Source of the DNA: Gammaproteobacteria bacterium | GTDB lineage: Bacteria; Pseudomonadota; Gammaproteobacteria; Steroidobacterales; Foliamicaceae | Assembly (NCBI GenBank): GCA_011523505.1 | Contig: WTGP01000042.1 | Coordinates: forward strand, 61,087-125,086 | Reading direction: 5' to 3' | DNA length: 64,000 nt | In this document: piece after piece, positions 11,263 to 21,058 of the stretch | Position numbering within the stretch: position 1 is the first letter of the stretch | Layout: each line of letters starts with the position of its first letter | Position numbers and translations under genes: made by a program | Notes under the pieces: generated by a model | Databases searched by the model: none | Told to the model about the DNA's origin: nothing | Seen by the model: the letters and a program-made list of their open reading frames with translations, nothing else

Positions 11263-12042
11263 ATGACCGATCGGCGCCGGATCGTGGCCGGCAACTGGAA
11301 GATGCACGGCAGCCTTGTCTCGGCAAGTGAACTGGCCGGGGCCTTGGCGGCCACGACGCACGAAGCCGGCCGCGGCCTTCCGGAAGTGATCGTGTTTCCG
11401 CCGTTCCCGCACCTGGACGCCGTGCGCCGGGTTCTGGAAGAAGCGGAGTCGGCGGGAACCCTCGCCGTTCAACTGGGGGCGCAGGACCTGTCGATCCATG
11501 AACAGGGCGCACACACCGGCGAAGTGTCCGCGGACATGCTGTTGGACTGCGGCTGCAGCCACGTTCTCGTCGGGCACTCGGAAAGACGCACCGGCTTGCG
11601 CGAAAGCGACGAGCTGGTGGCGAGGAAATTTCACAGGGCGGCGGATCATGGGCTGATTCCGGTGCTTTGCGTGGGAGAAACGCTTCCCGAACGCAGGGCG
11701 GAACGCACCGCGGAAGTCGTGCTGCGGCAACTCGGGGCGGTGTTGGAACTGTGCGGCGGCAATATGTTCGAGCGCGCGGTCCTGGCCTATGAACCCGTCT
11801 GGGCCATCGGCACCGGCCATACCGCAACACCGGAGCAGGCCCAGCAGGTGCATACGCTGCTGCGCGGCGAAATTGCCCGCACCAATGCTAAAATTGCCGT
11901 CGGCATTCGCATTCTGTACGGGGGCAGCGTGAACGGCGCCAACGCGGCCGCGCTTTTTGCCCAGCCGGACATTGACGGCGGCCTGGTGGGCGGCGCTTCC
12001 CTGGATGCGAAGGAGTTTTTGCGGATCATCGCGGCGGTATAG
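11263..12042 (+). CDS. tpiA: Triosephosphate isomerase
   Basis: 259 residues. TpiA interconverts dihydroxyacetone phosphate and glyceraldehyde-3-phosphate. The catalytic residues are visible: Lys13 in GNWKMHG, His105 in VLVGHSERR and Glu177 in AYEPVWAIGTG. The C-terminal phosphate loops ILYGGSVNGANA and DGGLVGGASLDAKEF are intact. The ATG at 11263 gives a standard N-terminus and lies 11 bp after glmM. secG begins within 25 bp downstream, so glmM-tpiA-secG is probably one transcript. Confidence 0.97.
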   Translation: MTDRRRIVAGNWKMHGSLVSASELAGALAATTHEAGRGLPEVIVFPPFPHLDAVRRVLEEAESAGTLAVQLGAQDLSIHEQGAHTGEVSADMLLDCGCSHVLVGHSERRTGLRESDELVARKFHRAADHGLIPVLCVGETLPERRAERTAEVVLRQLGAVLELCGGNMFERAVLAYEPVWAIGTGHTATPEQAQQVHTLLRGEIARTNAKIAVGIRILYGGSVNGANAAALFAQPDIDGGLVGGASLDAKEFLRIIAAV

Positions 12043-12054
12043 CGGAGTAGGGTT

Positions 12055-12426
12055 CTGTTACAGCAATTGTTCCTGGCAGCGCATGTTCTCGTCGCTGCCC
12101 TGATTATTGTTTTTGTGCTGCTTCAGCGCGGAAAGGGCGCGGAAACGGGCGCCGCTTTCGGTTCGGGCGCATCCGGAACGGTGTTCGGCGCGCGCGGTTC
12201 GGCGAACTTCCTTTCGCGCGTCACGGCGGTACTCGCCACGCTGTTCTTCGCCACCAGCCTCATCCTCACCGGGGTCGGCAAGCCCCGGCCCGAGGAGAGC
12301 CTTCTCGATACCATCGAGCAGGCTGCGCCGGCCGAAGAGGAGGCCGTCCCCGAGGAGGAGGATGAAGACCTGCCGCAGCTGCCTTCGCTTCAGCCTGCGG
12401 AGCAACCCGACATCCCGCAGGAATGA
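12055..12426 (+). CDS. secG: SecYEG translocon subunit SecG
   Basis: About 123 residues. SecG is the small two-TM subunit of the inner-membrane protein-export channel. Two hydrophobic segments flank the family signature RGKGAETGAAFGSGASGTVFGARGSANFLSR. The C-terminus is an acidic, proline-rich tail (AEEEAVPEEEDEDLPQLP), common in non-enteric SecG. No ATG is available: TTG at 12067 would cut off the expected residues before the first TM. CTG at 12055 gives MLQQLFLAAHVLVAAL, a typical SecG start, and has GGAG seven bases upstream at 12044-12047. CTG is therefore preferred, with moderate certainty. tRNA-Leu follows. Confidence 0.88.
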   Translation: MLQQLFLAAHVLVAALIIVFVLLQRGKGAETGAAFGSGASGTVFGARGSANFLSRVTAVLATLFFATSLILTGVGKPRPEESLLDTIEQAAPAEEEAVPEEEDEDLPQLPSLQPAEQPDIPQE

Positions 12427-12444
12427 TGCAGCCTTTCTTTTCGT

Positions 12445-12526
12445 GCCGATGTGGTGGAATTGGTAGACACGCTGTCTTGAGGGGGCAGTGGCGTAAGCCG
12501 TGCCGGTTCGAGTCCGGCCATCGGCA
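12445..12526 (+). tRNA. tRNA-Leu(GAG)
   Basis: A complete class II cloverleaf: acceptor GCCGATG pairs with CATCGGC. The anticodon stem CTGTC/GGCAG encloses the loop TTGAGGG with anticodon GAG at 12479-12481. A variable arm (TGGCGTAAGCCGT) and a T arm GCCGG-TTCGAGT-CCGGC follow. The CCA end is not encoded: the bases after the discriminator A are CAC, so CCA must be added by nucleotidyltransferase. It lies 18 bp after secG, a position kept in many gammaproteobacteria. Confidence 0.95.
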
Positions 12527-12555
12527 CACCCACGTCCGGGATTTTCGTTACGGAA

Positions 12556-12666
12556 GGCGCTGTCTTGCCCTTCCTTCCGGGGAACGTCGGAGGCATGGAT
12601 GCCGACGCCGAGCCCACATGGATGTGCTTGCCGGCGGTTCCCCGGAAGGAAGGGCAAGACAGCGCC
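12556..12666. repeat. Long inverted-repeat (hairpin) element, copy A
   Basis: Two perfectly complementary 30-base arms (12556-12585 and 12637-12666) flank a 51-base centre. The arms begin GGCGCTGTCTTGCCC and end AGGGCAAGACAGCGCC. The centre has its own small hairpin (GTCGG ... CCGAC at about 12586-12606) followed by CATGGATG. It contains no plausible gene. The centre resembles the copy at 41908-42015 (GTCG, GGCA-GGA-GCC, GCC-AGC and GGATG in the same order). It lies between tRNA-Leu and nuoA, where the RNA hairpin would sit in the nuo leader if transcription runs through. Confidence 0.85.
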
Positions 12667-12685
12667 GGTGGTCGGAGCGATAGTC

Positions 12686-13042
12686 ATGCCGGCCGATTAC
12701 CTTCCTGTGCTGATTTACCTCTGTGTGGCGTTCGCCATCGCGCTGGCGCTGCTCGGCCTGGGCCTGCTGCTCGGCCGCGGACAGCGCGACGAGCGCAAGC
12801 TGGAGCCGTACGAATGCGGCTTCGACGCGTTCGAGGACTCGCGCATGCGGTTCGACGTGCGCTACTACCTCGTCGCGATCCTGTTCATCATCTTCGATCT
12901 CGAGATCGCCTTCCTGTTTCCCTGGGCCGTGGCGCTGGACGCCATCGGCAATCCGGGTCTGATCGCGATGGGCATCTTCCTTCTGGTGCTTGTCGTGGGC
13001 TTCGTTTACGAGTGGCGCAAGGGGGCCCTGGAATGGGACTAG
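12686..13042 (+). CDS. nuoA: NADH-quinone oxidoreductase subunit A
   Basis: 118 residues with three TM helices, a membrane-arm subunit of complex I near the quinone site. The family loop [44 protein letters not shown] is intact, including the conserved Cys of the loop and the Glu/Asp of TM2. The ATG at 12686 has GGAG eight bases upstream. It is the first gene of a 14-gene nuo operon, preceded by hairpin element A, and it overlaps nuoB by 10 bp. Confidence 0.97.
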   Translation: MPADYLPVLIYLCVAFAIALALLGLGLLLGRGQRDERKLEPYECGFDAFEDSRMRFDVRYYLVAILFIIFDLEIAFLFPWAVALDAIGNPGLIAMGIFLLVLVVGFVYEWRKGALEWD

Positions 13043-13578
13043 ACCCGCATCCGGAAGCCGTCGGGCCACGGATTGACGGCATGGCCGACACGCTCACGGA
13101 GGCCCGCGAGCAGGGCTTCGTCGTGACTTCGCTGGACAAGCTGCTGAACTGGGCGCGCACCGGGTCAATGTGGCCGATGACTTTCGGGCTGGCCTGCTGC
13201 GCGGTCGAGATGATGCATGCGGGCGCCGCGCGTTACGATCTCGACCGCTTCGGCGTGATGTTCCGGCCCAGTCCCCGGCAATCCGACGTGATGATCGTGG
13301 CCGGAACCCTCTGCAACAAGATGGCGCCTGCCTTGCGCCGCGTCTATGACCAGATGCCGGAGCCGCGCTGGGTGATCTCGATGGGTTCCTGCGCCAATGG
13401 CGGCGGCTACTACCACTACGCCTATTCGGTGGTGCGCGGTTGCGACCGCATCGTGCCGGTGGACGTCTATGTTCCCGGCTGTCCTCCGACGGCCGAGGCG
13501 CTGTTCTACGGCATTCTGCAGTTGCGCAACAAGATTCGCCACAGCAAGGCGCTGGCGCGTCCGCAGCCCACAGCCTGA
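13033..13578 (+). CDS. nuoB: NADH-quinone oxidoreductase subunit B (N2 cluster)
   Basis: 181 residues. NuoB carries iron-sulfur cluster N2, the last electron donor to quinone. All four ligands are present: tandem Cys55-Cys56 in [11 protein letters not shown], Cys120 in [16 protein letters not shown], and Cys150 in [11 protein letters not shown]. The ATG at 13033 overlaps nuoA by 10 bp; a second ATG at 13081 would still leave the domain intact. Length is normal for the family. Confidence 0.97.
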   Translation: MGLDPHPEAVGPRIDGMADTLTEAREQGFVVTSLDKLLNWARTGSMWPMTFGLACCAVEMMHAGAARYDLDRFGVMFRPSPRQSDVMIVAGTLCNKMAPALRRVYDQMPEPRWVISMGSCANGGGYYHYAYSVVRGCDRIVPVDVYVPGCPPTAEALFYGILQLRNKIRHSKALARPQPTA

Positions 13579-13590
13579 ACGAAACGCCCG

Positions 13591-14331
13591 ATGTCCGCCC
13601 GTCTCGAGTCGTTGGCCGAAGCCTTGCATGCGCGCTTCGAAAACGTGCTGCACCGGCGGGAATCCGCCTGCGGCGAATTGAGCTACGACCTCGATGCTTC
13701 CGAACTGCCGGCAACAGCCACAGCCTTGCGCGACGAAGAGGCGTTTTCCTTCGCGACCCTGATCGACGTCTGCGGCGTCGATTACCTGGGCTACGGCCAG
13801 GCCCAGTGGAGGACCGAGGCGGCGACCGAATCCGGCTTCAGCCGGGCCGTCGAGCCGGGCGCCAGCACGACCCTCTCGGCGTCCGAAAGCGAACGCCGGG
13901 CGCTGGAGCAGCCGGCACGGTTCGCGGCCGTCTATCACCTGCTGTCGCTGCGCCATAACCTGCGCGTGAGGCTGCGAGCCTTCGCCGTGGGGGAGAACCC
14001 GCCGGTCCTGCCGTCGGTGACGGGCGTCTGGCAGGCGGCCGACTGGTTCGAGCGCGAGGCCTTCGACCTGTTCGGCATCGTTTTCGAGGGCCATGGGGAC
14101 CTTCGCCGTATCCTGACCGATTACGGCTTTATCGGACATCCCTTCCGCAAGGATTTTCCGTTGAGCGGAAAAGTGGAAGTCCGATACGATGAGGACAAGC
14201 GCCGCGTCGTGTACGAGCCGGTCAGCATAGAACCGCGCACGCTGGTTCCGCGCGTGATCCGGGACGACAACCGGTACCGGCCGGCGCTCAGGGCCGAGCC
14301 CGGCGACGGCGGGCAGGTGGGCGATGGCTGA
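13591..14331 (+). CDS. nuoC: NADH-quinone oxidoreductase subunit C
   Basis: 246 residues; a 30-kDa-type subunit of the peripheral arm that packs against NuoD. The core motifs are [68 protein letters not shown], and [16 protein letters not shown]. About 40 residues are inserted between GVDYL and VYHLL ([20 protein letters not shown] and following). I associate an insertion of this kind with Xanthomonadales and Betaproteobacteria; E. coli instead has NuoC fused to NuoD. It overlaps nuoD by 8 bp, so the two are separate genes here. Confidence 0.96.
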   Translation: MSARLESLAEALHARFENVLHRRESACGELSYDLDASELPATATALRDEEAFSFATLIDVCGVDYLGYGQAQWRTEAATESGFSRAVEPGASTTLSASESERRALEQPARFAAVYHLLSLRHNLRVRLRAFAVGENPPVLPSVTGVWQAADWFEREAFDLFGIVFEGHGDLRRILTDYGFIGHPFRKDFPLSGKVEVRYDEDKRRVVYEPVSIEPRTLVPRVIRDDNRYRPALRAEPGDGGQVGDG

Positions 14332-15583
14332 GTTTCAGAGCTACACGATGAACTTCGGCCCCCAGCACCCGGCCGCGCACGGCGTGCTGCGGCTGGTCCT
14401 GGAAATGGACGGCGAGGTCGTGATGCGCGCCGACCCGCACATCGGTCTGCTTCACCGCGCCACCGAGAAACTGGCGGAGTCCAAGCCCTACAACCAGAGC
14501 ATCGGTTACATGGACCGTCTCGACTACGTGTCCATGATGGCCAACGAGCATGGCTATGTCCTGGCGATCGAGAAGCTGCTGGGGATCGAACCGCCGCCGC
14601 GGGCCCTCTACATCCGCGTGATGTTCGACGAGATCACCCGGATACTGAATCACCTGTTGTGGCTCGGCTGCCATGGCCTCGACGTGGGCGCCATGACCAT
14701 CTTCCTCTACTGTTTCCGCGAGCGCGAGAACCTGATGGACTGCTACGAGGCGGTATCGGGCACGCGCATGCACGCAACCTACTATCGGCCGGGCGGCGTT
14801 TACCGCGACCTGCCCGAACAGATGCCCAGGCACCTGGCGCAACCCGATGCGAACCGGGCTTCCGGCCGCGACAAGGCCATGGACGAGGGGCGGGACGGCT
14901 CACTGCTCGATTTCATCGAACATTTCACCCGGCGCTTTCCCGGCCACGTGGACGAATACGAAACGCTGCTGACCGAGAACCGGATCTGGAAGCAGCGCAC
15001 GGTGGGCATCTCCGTGGTTTCCCCCGAAAGGGCCCTGAACCTGGGCTTTACCGGTCCCATGCTGCGCGGCTCGGGCGTGGAGTGGGACCTGCGCAAGAAG
15101 CAGCCGTACGCGGCGTACGCGGACATGGACTTCGACATTCCGGTGGGAGTGAACGGCGATTGCTACGACCGCTATCTGGTGCGGGTCGAGGAATTGCGGC
15201 AGTCCAACCGGATCATCCGGCAATGCGTGGACTGGCTGCGCGCGAACCCCGGGCCGGTCATGCTGGACGACTACAAGCTGGCGCCGCCGAAACGCGAGGA
15301 GATGAAGGAGAAGATGGAATCGCTGATCCATCACTTCAAGCTCTTCACCGAGGGCTACTGCGTGCCGGAAGGCGAGGCCTACGCCGCCGTGGAACACCCC
15401 AAGGGCGAGTTCGGCGTCTACCTCGTGTCCGACGGCGCCAACAAACCGTTCCGGGTCAAGATACGGGCGCCGGGCTTCGCCCACATGGCGGCCATGGACG
15501 AGATGGTGCGGGGCCACATGCTGGCCGACGTGGTGGCGACCATCGGCACCATGGACGTCGTGTTCGGCGAGATTGACCGGTAG
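14324..15583 (+). CDS. nuoD: NADH-quinone oxidoreductase subunit D
   Basis: 419 residues; the 49-kDa subunit that, with NuoB, forms the quinone-binding cavity. Family blocks include [74 protein letters not shown], and the C-terminal [30 protein letters not shown] ... [15 protein letters not shown]. The [NiFe]-hydrogenase-type metal cysteines are absent, as expected for complex I. The start overlaps nuoC by 8 bp. Confidence 0.97.
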   Translation: MAEFQSYTMNFGPQHPAAHGVLRLVLEMDGEVVMRADPHIGLLHRATEKLAESKPYNQSIGYMDRLDYVSMMANEHGYVLAIEKLLGIEPPPRALYIRVMFDEITRILNHLLWLGCHGLDVGAMTIFLYCFRERENLMDCYEAVSGTRMHATYYRPGGVYRDLPEQMPRHLAQPDANRASGRDKAMDEGRDGSLLDFIEHFTRRFPGHVDEYETLLTENRIWKQRTVGISVVSPERALNLGFTGPMLRGSGVEWDLRKKQPYAAYADMDFDIPVGVNGDCYDRYLVRVEELRQSNRIIRQCVDWLRANPGPVMLDDYKLAPPKREEMKEKMESLIHHFKLFTEGYCVPEGEAYAAVEHPKGEFGVYLVSDGANKPFRVKIRAPGFAHMAAMDEMVRGHMLADVVATIGTMDVVFGEIDR

Positions 15584-15591
15584 GAACGTCG

Positions 15592-16083
15592 GTGGGCGAC
15601 AACTCCTTGCTTCCCGACGCGGCGCGCGCCGCCATCCGGGAGTCGGCCGCCCGGTTCCCGAGCGGGCGCCAGCGCTCCGCGGTTCTGGACGCGCTTCGCC
15701 TTGCCCAGGACGGGAACGGCGGCTGGCTGTCGGTTGAACTGATGGACGCGGTGGCCGGGGAGCTTGCGCTGCCGCCGATCCAGGTCTATGAGGTCGCAAC
15801 CTTCTACTCCATGTTCGAGGTGCGCCCGGTCGGTCGGCATTGCGTGTCCGTGTGCACCAACATTTCCTGCTGGCTTCGCGGCGGCCGGGAGCTGCTTCAA
15901 CACCTGGAGAGCCGGCTGGGGATTTCCGCGGGCGAGAGCACCGCGGACGGACGGATTTTTCTCAAGGAAGAGGAGGAGTGCCTGGCGGCCTGCACGGGCG
16001 CGCCGATGGTGATGGTGGGCCACCGCTACCACGAGAACGTGACGCCCGACGAGGCCGACCGCATCGTCGAGGGGCTGAGCTGA
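15592..16083 (+). CDS. nuoE: NADH-quinone oxidoreductase subunit E (N1a cluster)
   Basis: 163 residues; the 24-kDa thioredoxin-like subunit carrying the N1a [2Fe-2S] cluster next to NuoF. The four ligands follow the family pattern C-x4-C (VSVCTNISCW) and C-x3-C (EECLAACTGAP). Upstream, LPPIQVYEVATFYSMFEVRPVG is also diagnostic. The start is GTG at 15592, eight bases after the nuoD stop. nuoF begins 5 bp downstream. Confidence 0.96.
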   Translation: MGDNSLLPDAARAAIRESAARFPSGRQRSAVLDALRLAQDGNGGWLSVELMDAVAGELALPPIQVYEVATFYSMFEVRPVGRHCVSVCTNISCWLRGGRELLQHLESRLGISAGESTADGRIFLKEEEECLAACTGAPMVMVGHRYHENVTPDEADRIVEGLS

Positions 16084-16088
16084 CCGGT

Positions 16089-17384
16089 ATGGAACTGGTT
16101 CACGTCTGCATGCCGCCGCCCGATGCGGAACGGCCCTGGCGGCTTGAGTCCTACGAGGGCCGCGGCGGCTACCGGGTCTGGCGCAGGGTGCTGGCCGGCG
16201 AACTCGACGCGGGACGGGTCCTGGAAACGGTCAAGGCATCCGGGCTGCGGGGCCGCGGCGGGGCGGGCTTTCCCACCGGGCTGAAATGGAGCTTCATGCC
16301 CGGGGACTGCGAGCAGCCCACCTACCTGGTCTGCAATTCCGACGAGAGCGAGCCCGGAACCTGCCACGACCGGGACATCCTGCGCTACAACCCGCACGTG
16401 CTGATCGAGGGCATGGCGCTGGCCGCCTTTGCGATGGGCGCCACGGTGAGCTACAACTACATTCGCGGCGAGTTCCTGGGCGAGCCGGTGCCGAGGTTTC
16501 TCGACGCACTGGACGAAGCGCGGGCGGCGGGCCTGATCGGCCGTGGTCTGGGCGCCGCCGGGATCGACTTCGAGCTGCATCCCTTCGTGGGCGCGGGCGC
16601 GTATATCTGCGGCGAGGAAACGGGCCTTCTGGAGTCGCTGGAGGGCAAGCCCGGCAAGCCGCGCTTCAAGCCGCCTTTCCCCGCTCAGAGCGGCTTGTAC
16701 GGCCGGCCCACCACGGTCAACAATACCCAGACCCTGGCCTGCGTGCCGGCCATCATGGAGAAGGGCGCGGAGTGGTTCAAGTCGCTGGGTCCGCCCAATT
16801 CGGCCGGCACCATGATCTATTCGGTGTCCGGCCACGTGGAGCGGCCCGGCAACTACGAGGCGCCGCTGGGCGTTACCTTCAACGAACTGCTGGAGCATGC
16901 CGGCGGGGTCTGGAAGGGCCGCGAGCTGAAGGCGGTGATACCCGGCGGGTCTTCGGTCCCGGTGCTGCCGGCGGCAATCATCAGGGAATGCACGATGGAT
17001 TACGACTCGCTCAGCGAGGCGGGTTCGGCGCTGGGGACCGGGGCGATGATCGTGATGGACGATCGAACCTGCATGGTGAGCGTCCTGAGACGCATCGCAC
17101 GCTTTTACTACGCCGAGTCCTGCGGCCAGTGCACGCCCTGCCGCGAGGGCACCGGGTGGCTTTACCGGATGCTGACGCGCATGCTTGAAGGACGGGCCAA
17201 TGTATCGGACCTGGACCTGCTGCTGAGCGTCGCCAACAACATCGAGGGCCACACGATCTGCGCCCTGGGAGATGCGGCGGCCTGGCCCGTGCAGAGCTTC
17301 CTGAAGCATTTCCGCGGTGAATTCGAGGCGAAGATCCGGAGTTCCCGGGCCGTCGCCCGTCAGCGGGAGGCGGCTTATGCCTGA
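16089..17384 (+). CDS. nuoF: NADH-quinone oxidoreductase subunit F (NADH/FMN-binding)
   Basis: 431 residues; the NADH dehydrogenase subunit holding FMN and cluster N3. It has the NADH-binding glycine-rich LRGRGGAGFPTGLKWSF, the FMN-site YLVCNSDESEPGTCHDRDIL, GAGAYICGEETGLLESLEGKPGKPRFKPPFPA, and the N3 cysteines in YAESCGQCTPCREGTGW plus the later ICALGDAAAWP. The ATG at 16089 is five bases after nuoE. The end overlaps nuoG by 8 bp. Confidence 0.97.
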   Translation: MELVHVCMPPPDAERPWRLESYEGRGGYRVWRRVLAGELDAGRVLETVKASGLRGRGGAGFPTGLKWSFMPGDCEQPTYLVCNSDESEPGTCHDRDILRYNPHVLIEGMALAAFAMGATVSYNYIRGEFLGEPVPRFLDALDEARAAGLIGRGLGAAGIDFELHPFVGAGAYICGEETGLLESLEGKPGKPRFKPPFPAQSGLYGRPTTVNNTQTLACVPAIMEKGAEWFKSLGPPNSAGTMIYSVSGHVERPGNYEAPLGVTFNELLEHAGGVWKGRELKAVIPGGSSVPVLPAAIIRECTMDYDSLSEAGSALGTGAMIVMDDRTCMVSVLRRIARFYYAESCGQCTPCREGTGWLYRMLTRMLEGRANVSDLDLLLSVANNIEGHTICALGDAAAWPVQSFLKHFRGEFEAKIRSSRAVARQREAAYA

Positions 17385-19443
17385 CCGGAGCGTTCGCCTT
17401 ACCGTGAACGGCCGGGAACTCGAGGCCGCGGCCGGCGAGATGCTGATCGCGGTGACCGACCGGGCCGGCATTTACGTGCCCCGTTTCTGCTATCACCCCA
17501 AGCTGAGCGTCGCGGCCAATTGCCGCATGTGCCTGGTGGACGTGGCCGGCGCACCCAAGCCCATGCCTGCCTGCGCCCTGCCGGTCACCGACGGCCTGGA
17601 GGTCGAAACCCGGTCCGGCCGGGCGATAGCGGCCCAGCGGGCGACGATGGAGTTTCTGCTGATCAACCATCCGCTCGATTGTCCGGTTTGCGACCAGGGA
17701 GGGGAGTGCGAGCTTCAGGACCTGGCGATGGGATTCGGCCGCGATATCTCGCGCTTTTCGGAAGGAAAGCGGGCGGTGCCCGATCCGGACCTGGGCCCGT
17801 TGGTGTCCACCGACATGACCCGCTGCATCCATTGCACGCGCTGCATACGCTTCGGCGAGGAGGTCGCCGGCGTGCAGGAGCTCGGCGCGACCGGCCGCAG
17901 CGAGCACATGGAGATCACGACCCACGTAGAGCGGTCCCTGAAGCACGAAATGTCCGGCAACGTCATCGACGTGTGTCCGGTCGGGGCCCTGAACAACAAG
18001 CCCTACCGCTTCACCGCCCGCGCCTGGGAAATGAGCGCCCACGCGACGGTGGCGCCGCACGACTGCGTGGGCTCGGCGCTCTATGCGCACGTGCTGCGCG
18101 GGCGCGTGCGGCGCATCGTGCCGCGCGAGAACGAAGCGGTGAACGAGACCTGGATTTCGGACCGGGACCGCTTCAGTTGCGAGGGCCTGTACGTGGAGGA
18201 GCGGCTTCACAAGCCGCTGGTGCGCCGCGACGGTCGATTGATCGAGGTCGGCTGGGACGAGGCGCTGGACGCGGCTGCGGCGGGCCTGATGCGCGCGGCG
18301 GAGGAGCAGGGCGGCGAGGGTACCGGGGCGCTGGTGTCACCTTCGGCGACGGCCGAGGAAGGCTACCTCCTGAGAAAACTGATGAGCGCGCTGGGATCGG
18401 CCAACATCGATTACAGGCTCAGGCAGCGCGATTTTCGAAGCGCGGCGCCGGCCGGCGAGGCGCCGTGGCTGGGGACCCGGTTCGGCGAAGTGGAGTCGCT
18501 GGACTCTCTGCTGCTGGTGGGCTGCGATCTGCGCAGCGAAGCGCCCATCCTGGCCCACCGGGTCCGCAAGGCGGCCATGGCCGGCGCCCGGGTCGGCTAC
18601 CTGGACCTGGTCGAGCGGGAATACCTGCACCCGATCGGCAGCAGGAGCGTGCAGCCGCCCCGGGATTGGGCTTGCGCCCTGGGGCCGCTGGCCGATCGCG
18701 CGCTCAAGGGCGAGCGCCGGGCGTTGTGGCTGGGCGGACTCGCGCTTCGCCACCCGGCCTACGCCGAATTGCTGGAAGCGGCCGCCGAGGCGGCCGGCGC
18801 CGCCGCGCTCGGCCACGTGACGCAGGGCGGAAACGCCGCCGGCCTGCATCTTGCCGGCGTCCTGCCCGGCCAGGCCAATGGAAAGGGTGCCGCCGGTCTC
18901 GATGCGGACCGGATGAGCCGCATGTCCCTTACGGGAACGGTCCTGATGGGCGTCGAGCCGGATCTTGATTGCATTGCGGGCGCCCACGAAGCGATTCGCG
19001 ATGCCGGCTTCCTGCTTGCGCTGAATCCCTGGGTTTCGCCCTGGCTGCTCAGTCACGCGGACGTACTGCTGCCCACCGCGGCTTGCCTGGAAACTCCGGG
19101 GACCCTGGTGAACGGACAGTTGGACTGGCAGAGTTTTGCCGCCGCCGCGCCGCCCCCGGGCCTGGCGCGCCCGGCCTGGAAAGTGCTGAGGGCGCTGGCG
19201 GACCGTTTGGGACTCGACGGCTTCGGATATTCCGATACCGACCAGGTCCTTGCGGAACTGAGGCAGCGTATCGAAAGCCCCGCTGCCTCCCCGGCGTCAT
19301 CTTCGAATGGCGGCGCGCCCGGCTCCCGGAGTCTCGACGATGAAGAATTCGCCGGGCTGGAACTGCCCATGTATTCGGTCGATGGCCTGGTGCGGCGTTC
19401 CGCGCCCCTGCAGCAGGCGGCCGCGATGCAAAGGGCTGCCTGA
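17377..19443 (+). CDS. nuoG: NADH-quinone oxidoreductase subunit G
   Basis: 688 residues; the 75-kDa subunit with clusters N1b, N4 and N5. Residues 1-80 form a plant-ferredoxin-like domain (YVPRFCYHPKLSVAANCRMCLVDV, PACALPV), then HPLDCPVCDQGGECELQD (N5), TRCIHCTRCIRFGEEV and VIDVCPVGAL (N4). The molybdopterin-oxidoreductase-like C-terminal half has lost the fourth (N7) cluster cysteines at HDCVGSALYAHVL, as in mitochondrial-type complex I and unlike E. coli. The C-terminus (about 640-688) is a low-complexity extension. The ATG at 17377 overlaps nuoF by 8 bp. Confidence 0.96.
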   Translation: MPDRSVRLTVNGRELEAAAGEMLIAVTDRAGIYVPRFCYHPKLSVAANCRMCLVDVAGAPKPMPACALPVTDGLEVETRSGRAIAAQRATMEFLLINHPLDCPVCDQGGECELQDLAMGFGRDISRFSEGKRAVPDPDLGPLVSTDMTRCIHCTRCIRFGEEVAGVQELGATGRSEHMEITTHVERSLKHEMSGNVIDVCPVGALNNKPYRFTARAWEMSAHATVAPHDCVGSALYAHVLRGRVRRIVPRENEAVNETWISDRDRFSCEGLYVEERLHKPLVRRDGRLIEVGWDEALDAAAAGLMRAAEEQGGEGTGALVSPSATAEEGYLLRKLMSALGSANIDYRLRQRDFRSAAPAGEAPWLGTRFGEVESLDSLLLVGCDLRSEAPILAHRVRKAAMAGARVGYLDLVEREYLHPIGSRSVQPPRDWACALGPLADRALKGERRALWLGGLALRHPAYAELLEAAAEAAGAAALGHVTQGGNAAGLHLAGVLPGQANGKGAAGLDADRMSRMSLTGTVLMGVEPDLDCIAGAHEAIRDAGFLLALNPWVSPWLLSHADVLLPTAACLETPGTLVNGQLDWQSFAAAAPPPGLARPAWKVLRALADRLGLDGFGYSDTDQVLAELRQRIESPAASPASSSNGGAPGSRSLDDEEFAGLELPMYSVDGLVRRSAPLQQAAAMQRAA

Positions 19444-19452
19444 AGCCGTCCC

Positions 19453-20517
19453 ATGACCGAACTGCTCTCCACCTGGCTGGATTTCCTGCCCCCCGAGGCG
19501 GTCGGTGCGCTGATCGACCTGGTGGCGATACTTGCGGTCACGGTAGTCGTGATCCTCTGCGTGGCCTACGCCACCTACCTGGAACGCAAGGTGATCGGCT
19601 TCATGCAACTGCGGCAGGGCCCGAACCGGGTGGGCTTCCGCGGACTCCTGCAGCCTTTCGCCGACGTGCTGAAGCTGCTGGTCAAGGAAATCGTGATTCC
19701 CGGCCGCGCCAACCGCTGGCTGTTCCTCACCGCTCCGGTGCTGGCGCTCGTTCCGGCGCTTGCGGCCTGGGCCGTGGTGCCCCTGTTCCCCGGCTTCGCG
19801 GTCGCGGACCTGAACGCCGGCCTGCTCTACCTGCTGGCCATGACCTCGCTGGGCATCTACGGAATCATCCTGGCGGGCTGGGCCAGCAACTCCAAGTACG
19901 CGCTGCTGGGGGCGATGCGCTCGGCGGCGCAGATGGTCGCCTACGAAATCGCCATGGGGTTCGCGCTGGTGGGCGTGCTGATGGCGGCCGGCAGCCTTAA
20001 CCTGGGCGACATCGTCGAGAAGCAGGCAGGGGGAGTGGGCAACTGGTTCGTTCTTCCCCTCCTGCCCCTGTTCCTCGTGTATTTCATCTCCGGCATAGCC
20101 GAGACCAACCGGGCGCCGTTCGACGTGGCCGAGGGCGAGTCCGAAATCGTGGCCGGATTCCACGTGGAATACGGCGGCGCCACGTTCGCCATGTTCTTCC
20201 TGGCGGAATACGCCAACATGATTCTGATCGCCACGCTCACCGCCGTGCTGTTCCTCGGCGGCTGGGACTCGCCGTTTGCGGGCCTCATCGACAGGCAATG
20301 GCCGGTGGTGGGAATACTTGCGGCTCCGGGTCTGTTCTGGCTGGCCGCCAAGACGTTTCTGTTCCTGTTCGTCTTCCTGTGGTTGCGCGCGACCTTCCCC
20401 CGTTACCGTTACGACCAGATCATGCGCCTGGGCTGGAAAGTGTTCATTCCGGTCACGCTGGTTTGGATCGGCGTGGAGGCCGTGCTGTCCGTGCTTGATA
20501 TGGGGCCGTTCAAATGA
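19453..20517 (+). CDS. nuoH: NADH-quinone oxidoreductase subunit H
   Basis: 354 residues and about eight TM helices; the membrane subunit that forms the quinone tunnel entrance with NuoB and NuoD. Signatures are [67 protein letters not shown], and the charged loop [30 protein letters not shown]. Length is normal. The stop overlaps the nuoI start by four bases (ATGA). Confidence 0.97.
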   Translation: MTELLSTWLDFLPPEAVGALIDLVAILAVTVVVILCVAYATYLERKVIGFMQLRQGPNRVGFRGLLQPFADVLKLLVKEIVIPGRANRWLFLTAPVLALVPALAAWAVVPLFPGFAVADLNAGLLYLLAMTSLGIYGIILAGWASNSKYALLGAMRSAAQMVAYEIAMGFALVGVLMAAGSLNLGDIVEKQAGGVGNWFVLPLLPLFLVYFISGIAETNRAPFDVAEGESEIVAGFHVEYGGATFAMFFLAEYANMILIATLTAVLFLGGWDSPFAGLIDRQWPVVGILAAPGLFWLAAKTFLFLFVFLWLRATFPRYRYDQIMRLGWKVFIPVTLVWIGVEAVLSVLDMGPFK

Positions 20518-21047
20518 ATGATTCCGAGAAAAGGCCCGCGGCCGGCAAGCCCGGCCCCGGCGATCGCATCCGGGCGGTTTTCCGCACTTTCGCGCTCTGG
20601 GAGCTGTTGCGGGGACTGCGCGTAACCCTTGGCAACTTCTTCAGGCGCAAGGTCACGCTCAGGTACCCGGAAGAGAAGGCCCCGCAGTCGCCGCGATTTC
20701 GGGGCCTGCACGCCTTGCGCCGCTACGCCAACGGCGAGGAGCGCTGCATCGCCTGCAAGCTGTGCGAAGCAGTCTGTCCGGCGCTGGCGATCACCATCGA
20801 GTCCGAAGTGCGCGAGGACGGCACCCGCCGGGCCAGCCGCTACGACATCGACCTTTTCAAATGCGTGTACTGCGGGTTCTGCGAGGAAGCCTGCCCTGTG
20901 GACGCGATCGTGGAGACCCGGATTCACGAGTACCACATGGAGCACAGGGGCGAGAACATCCTGACCCGCGAACGGCTGCTTGAAATCGGCGATCGATACG
21001 AGGAACAGATTGCCGCCGATCGCAGCGCCGACGCTTCCTACCGCTGA
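20514..21047 (+). CDS. nuoI: NADH-quinone oxidoreductase subunit I (N6a/N6b)
   Basis: 177 residues; the ferredoxin-like subunit that relays electrons to N2 through two [4Fe-4S] clusters. Both C-x2-C-x2-C-x3-C motifs are intact ([15 protein letters not shown] and [15 protein letters not shown]). A proline- and lysine-rich N-terminus of about 20 residues precedes the domain. It overlaps nuoH by four bases, and nuoJ starts 11 bp downstream. Confidence 0.97.
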   Translation: MNDSEKRPAAGKPGPGDRIRAVFRTFALWELLRGLRVTLGNFFRRKVTLRYPEEKAPQSPRFRGLHALRRYANGEERCIACKLCEAVCPALAITIESEVREDGTRRASRYDIDLFKCVYCGFCEEACPVDAIVETRIHEYHMEHRGENILTRERLLEIGDRYEEQIAADRSADASYR

Positions 21048-21058
21048 GCCGCAACTTC

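Noticed and set aside
12556..12666. Insertion sequence or transposon with terminal inverted repeats
   Set aside because: The interval between arms is about 50 bp, has no transposase frame, and no flanking target duplication was found. It is reported as a hairpin element instead.
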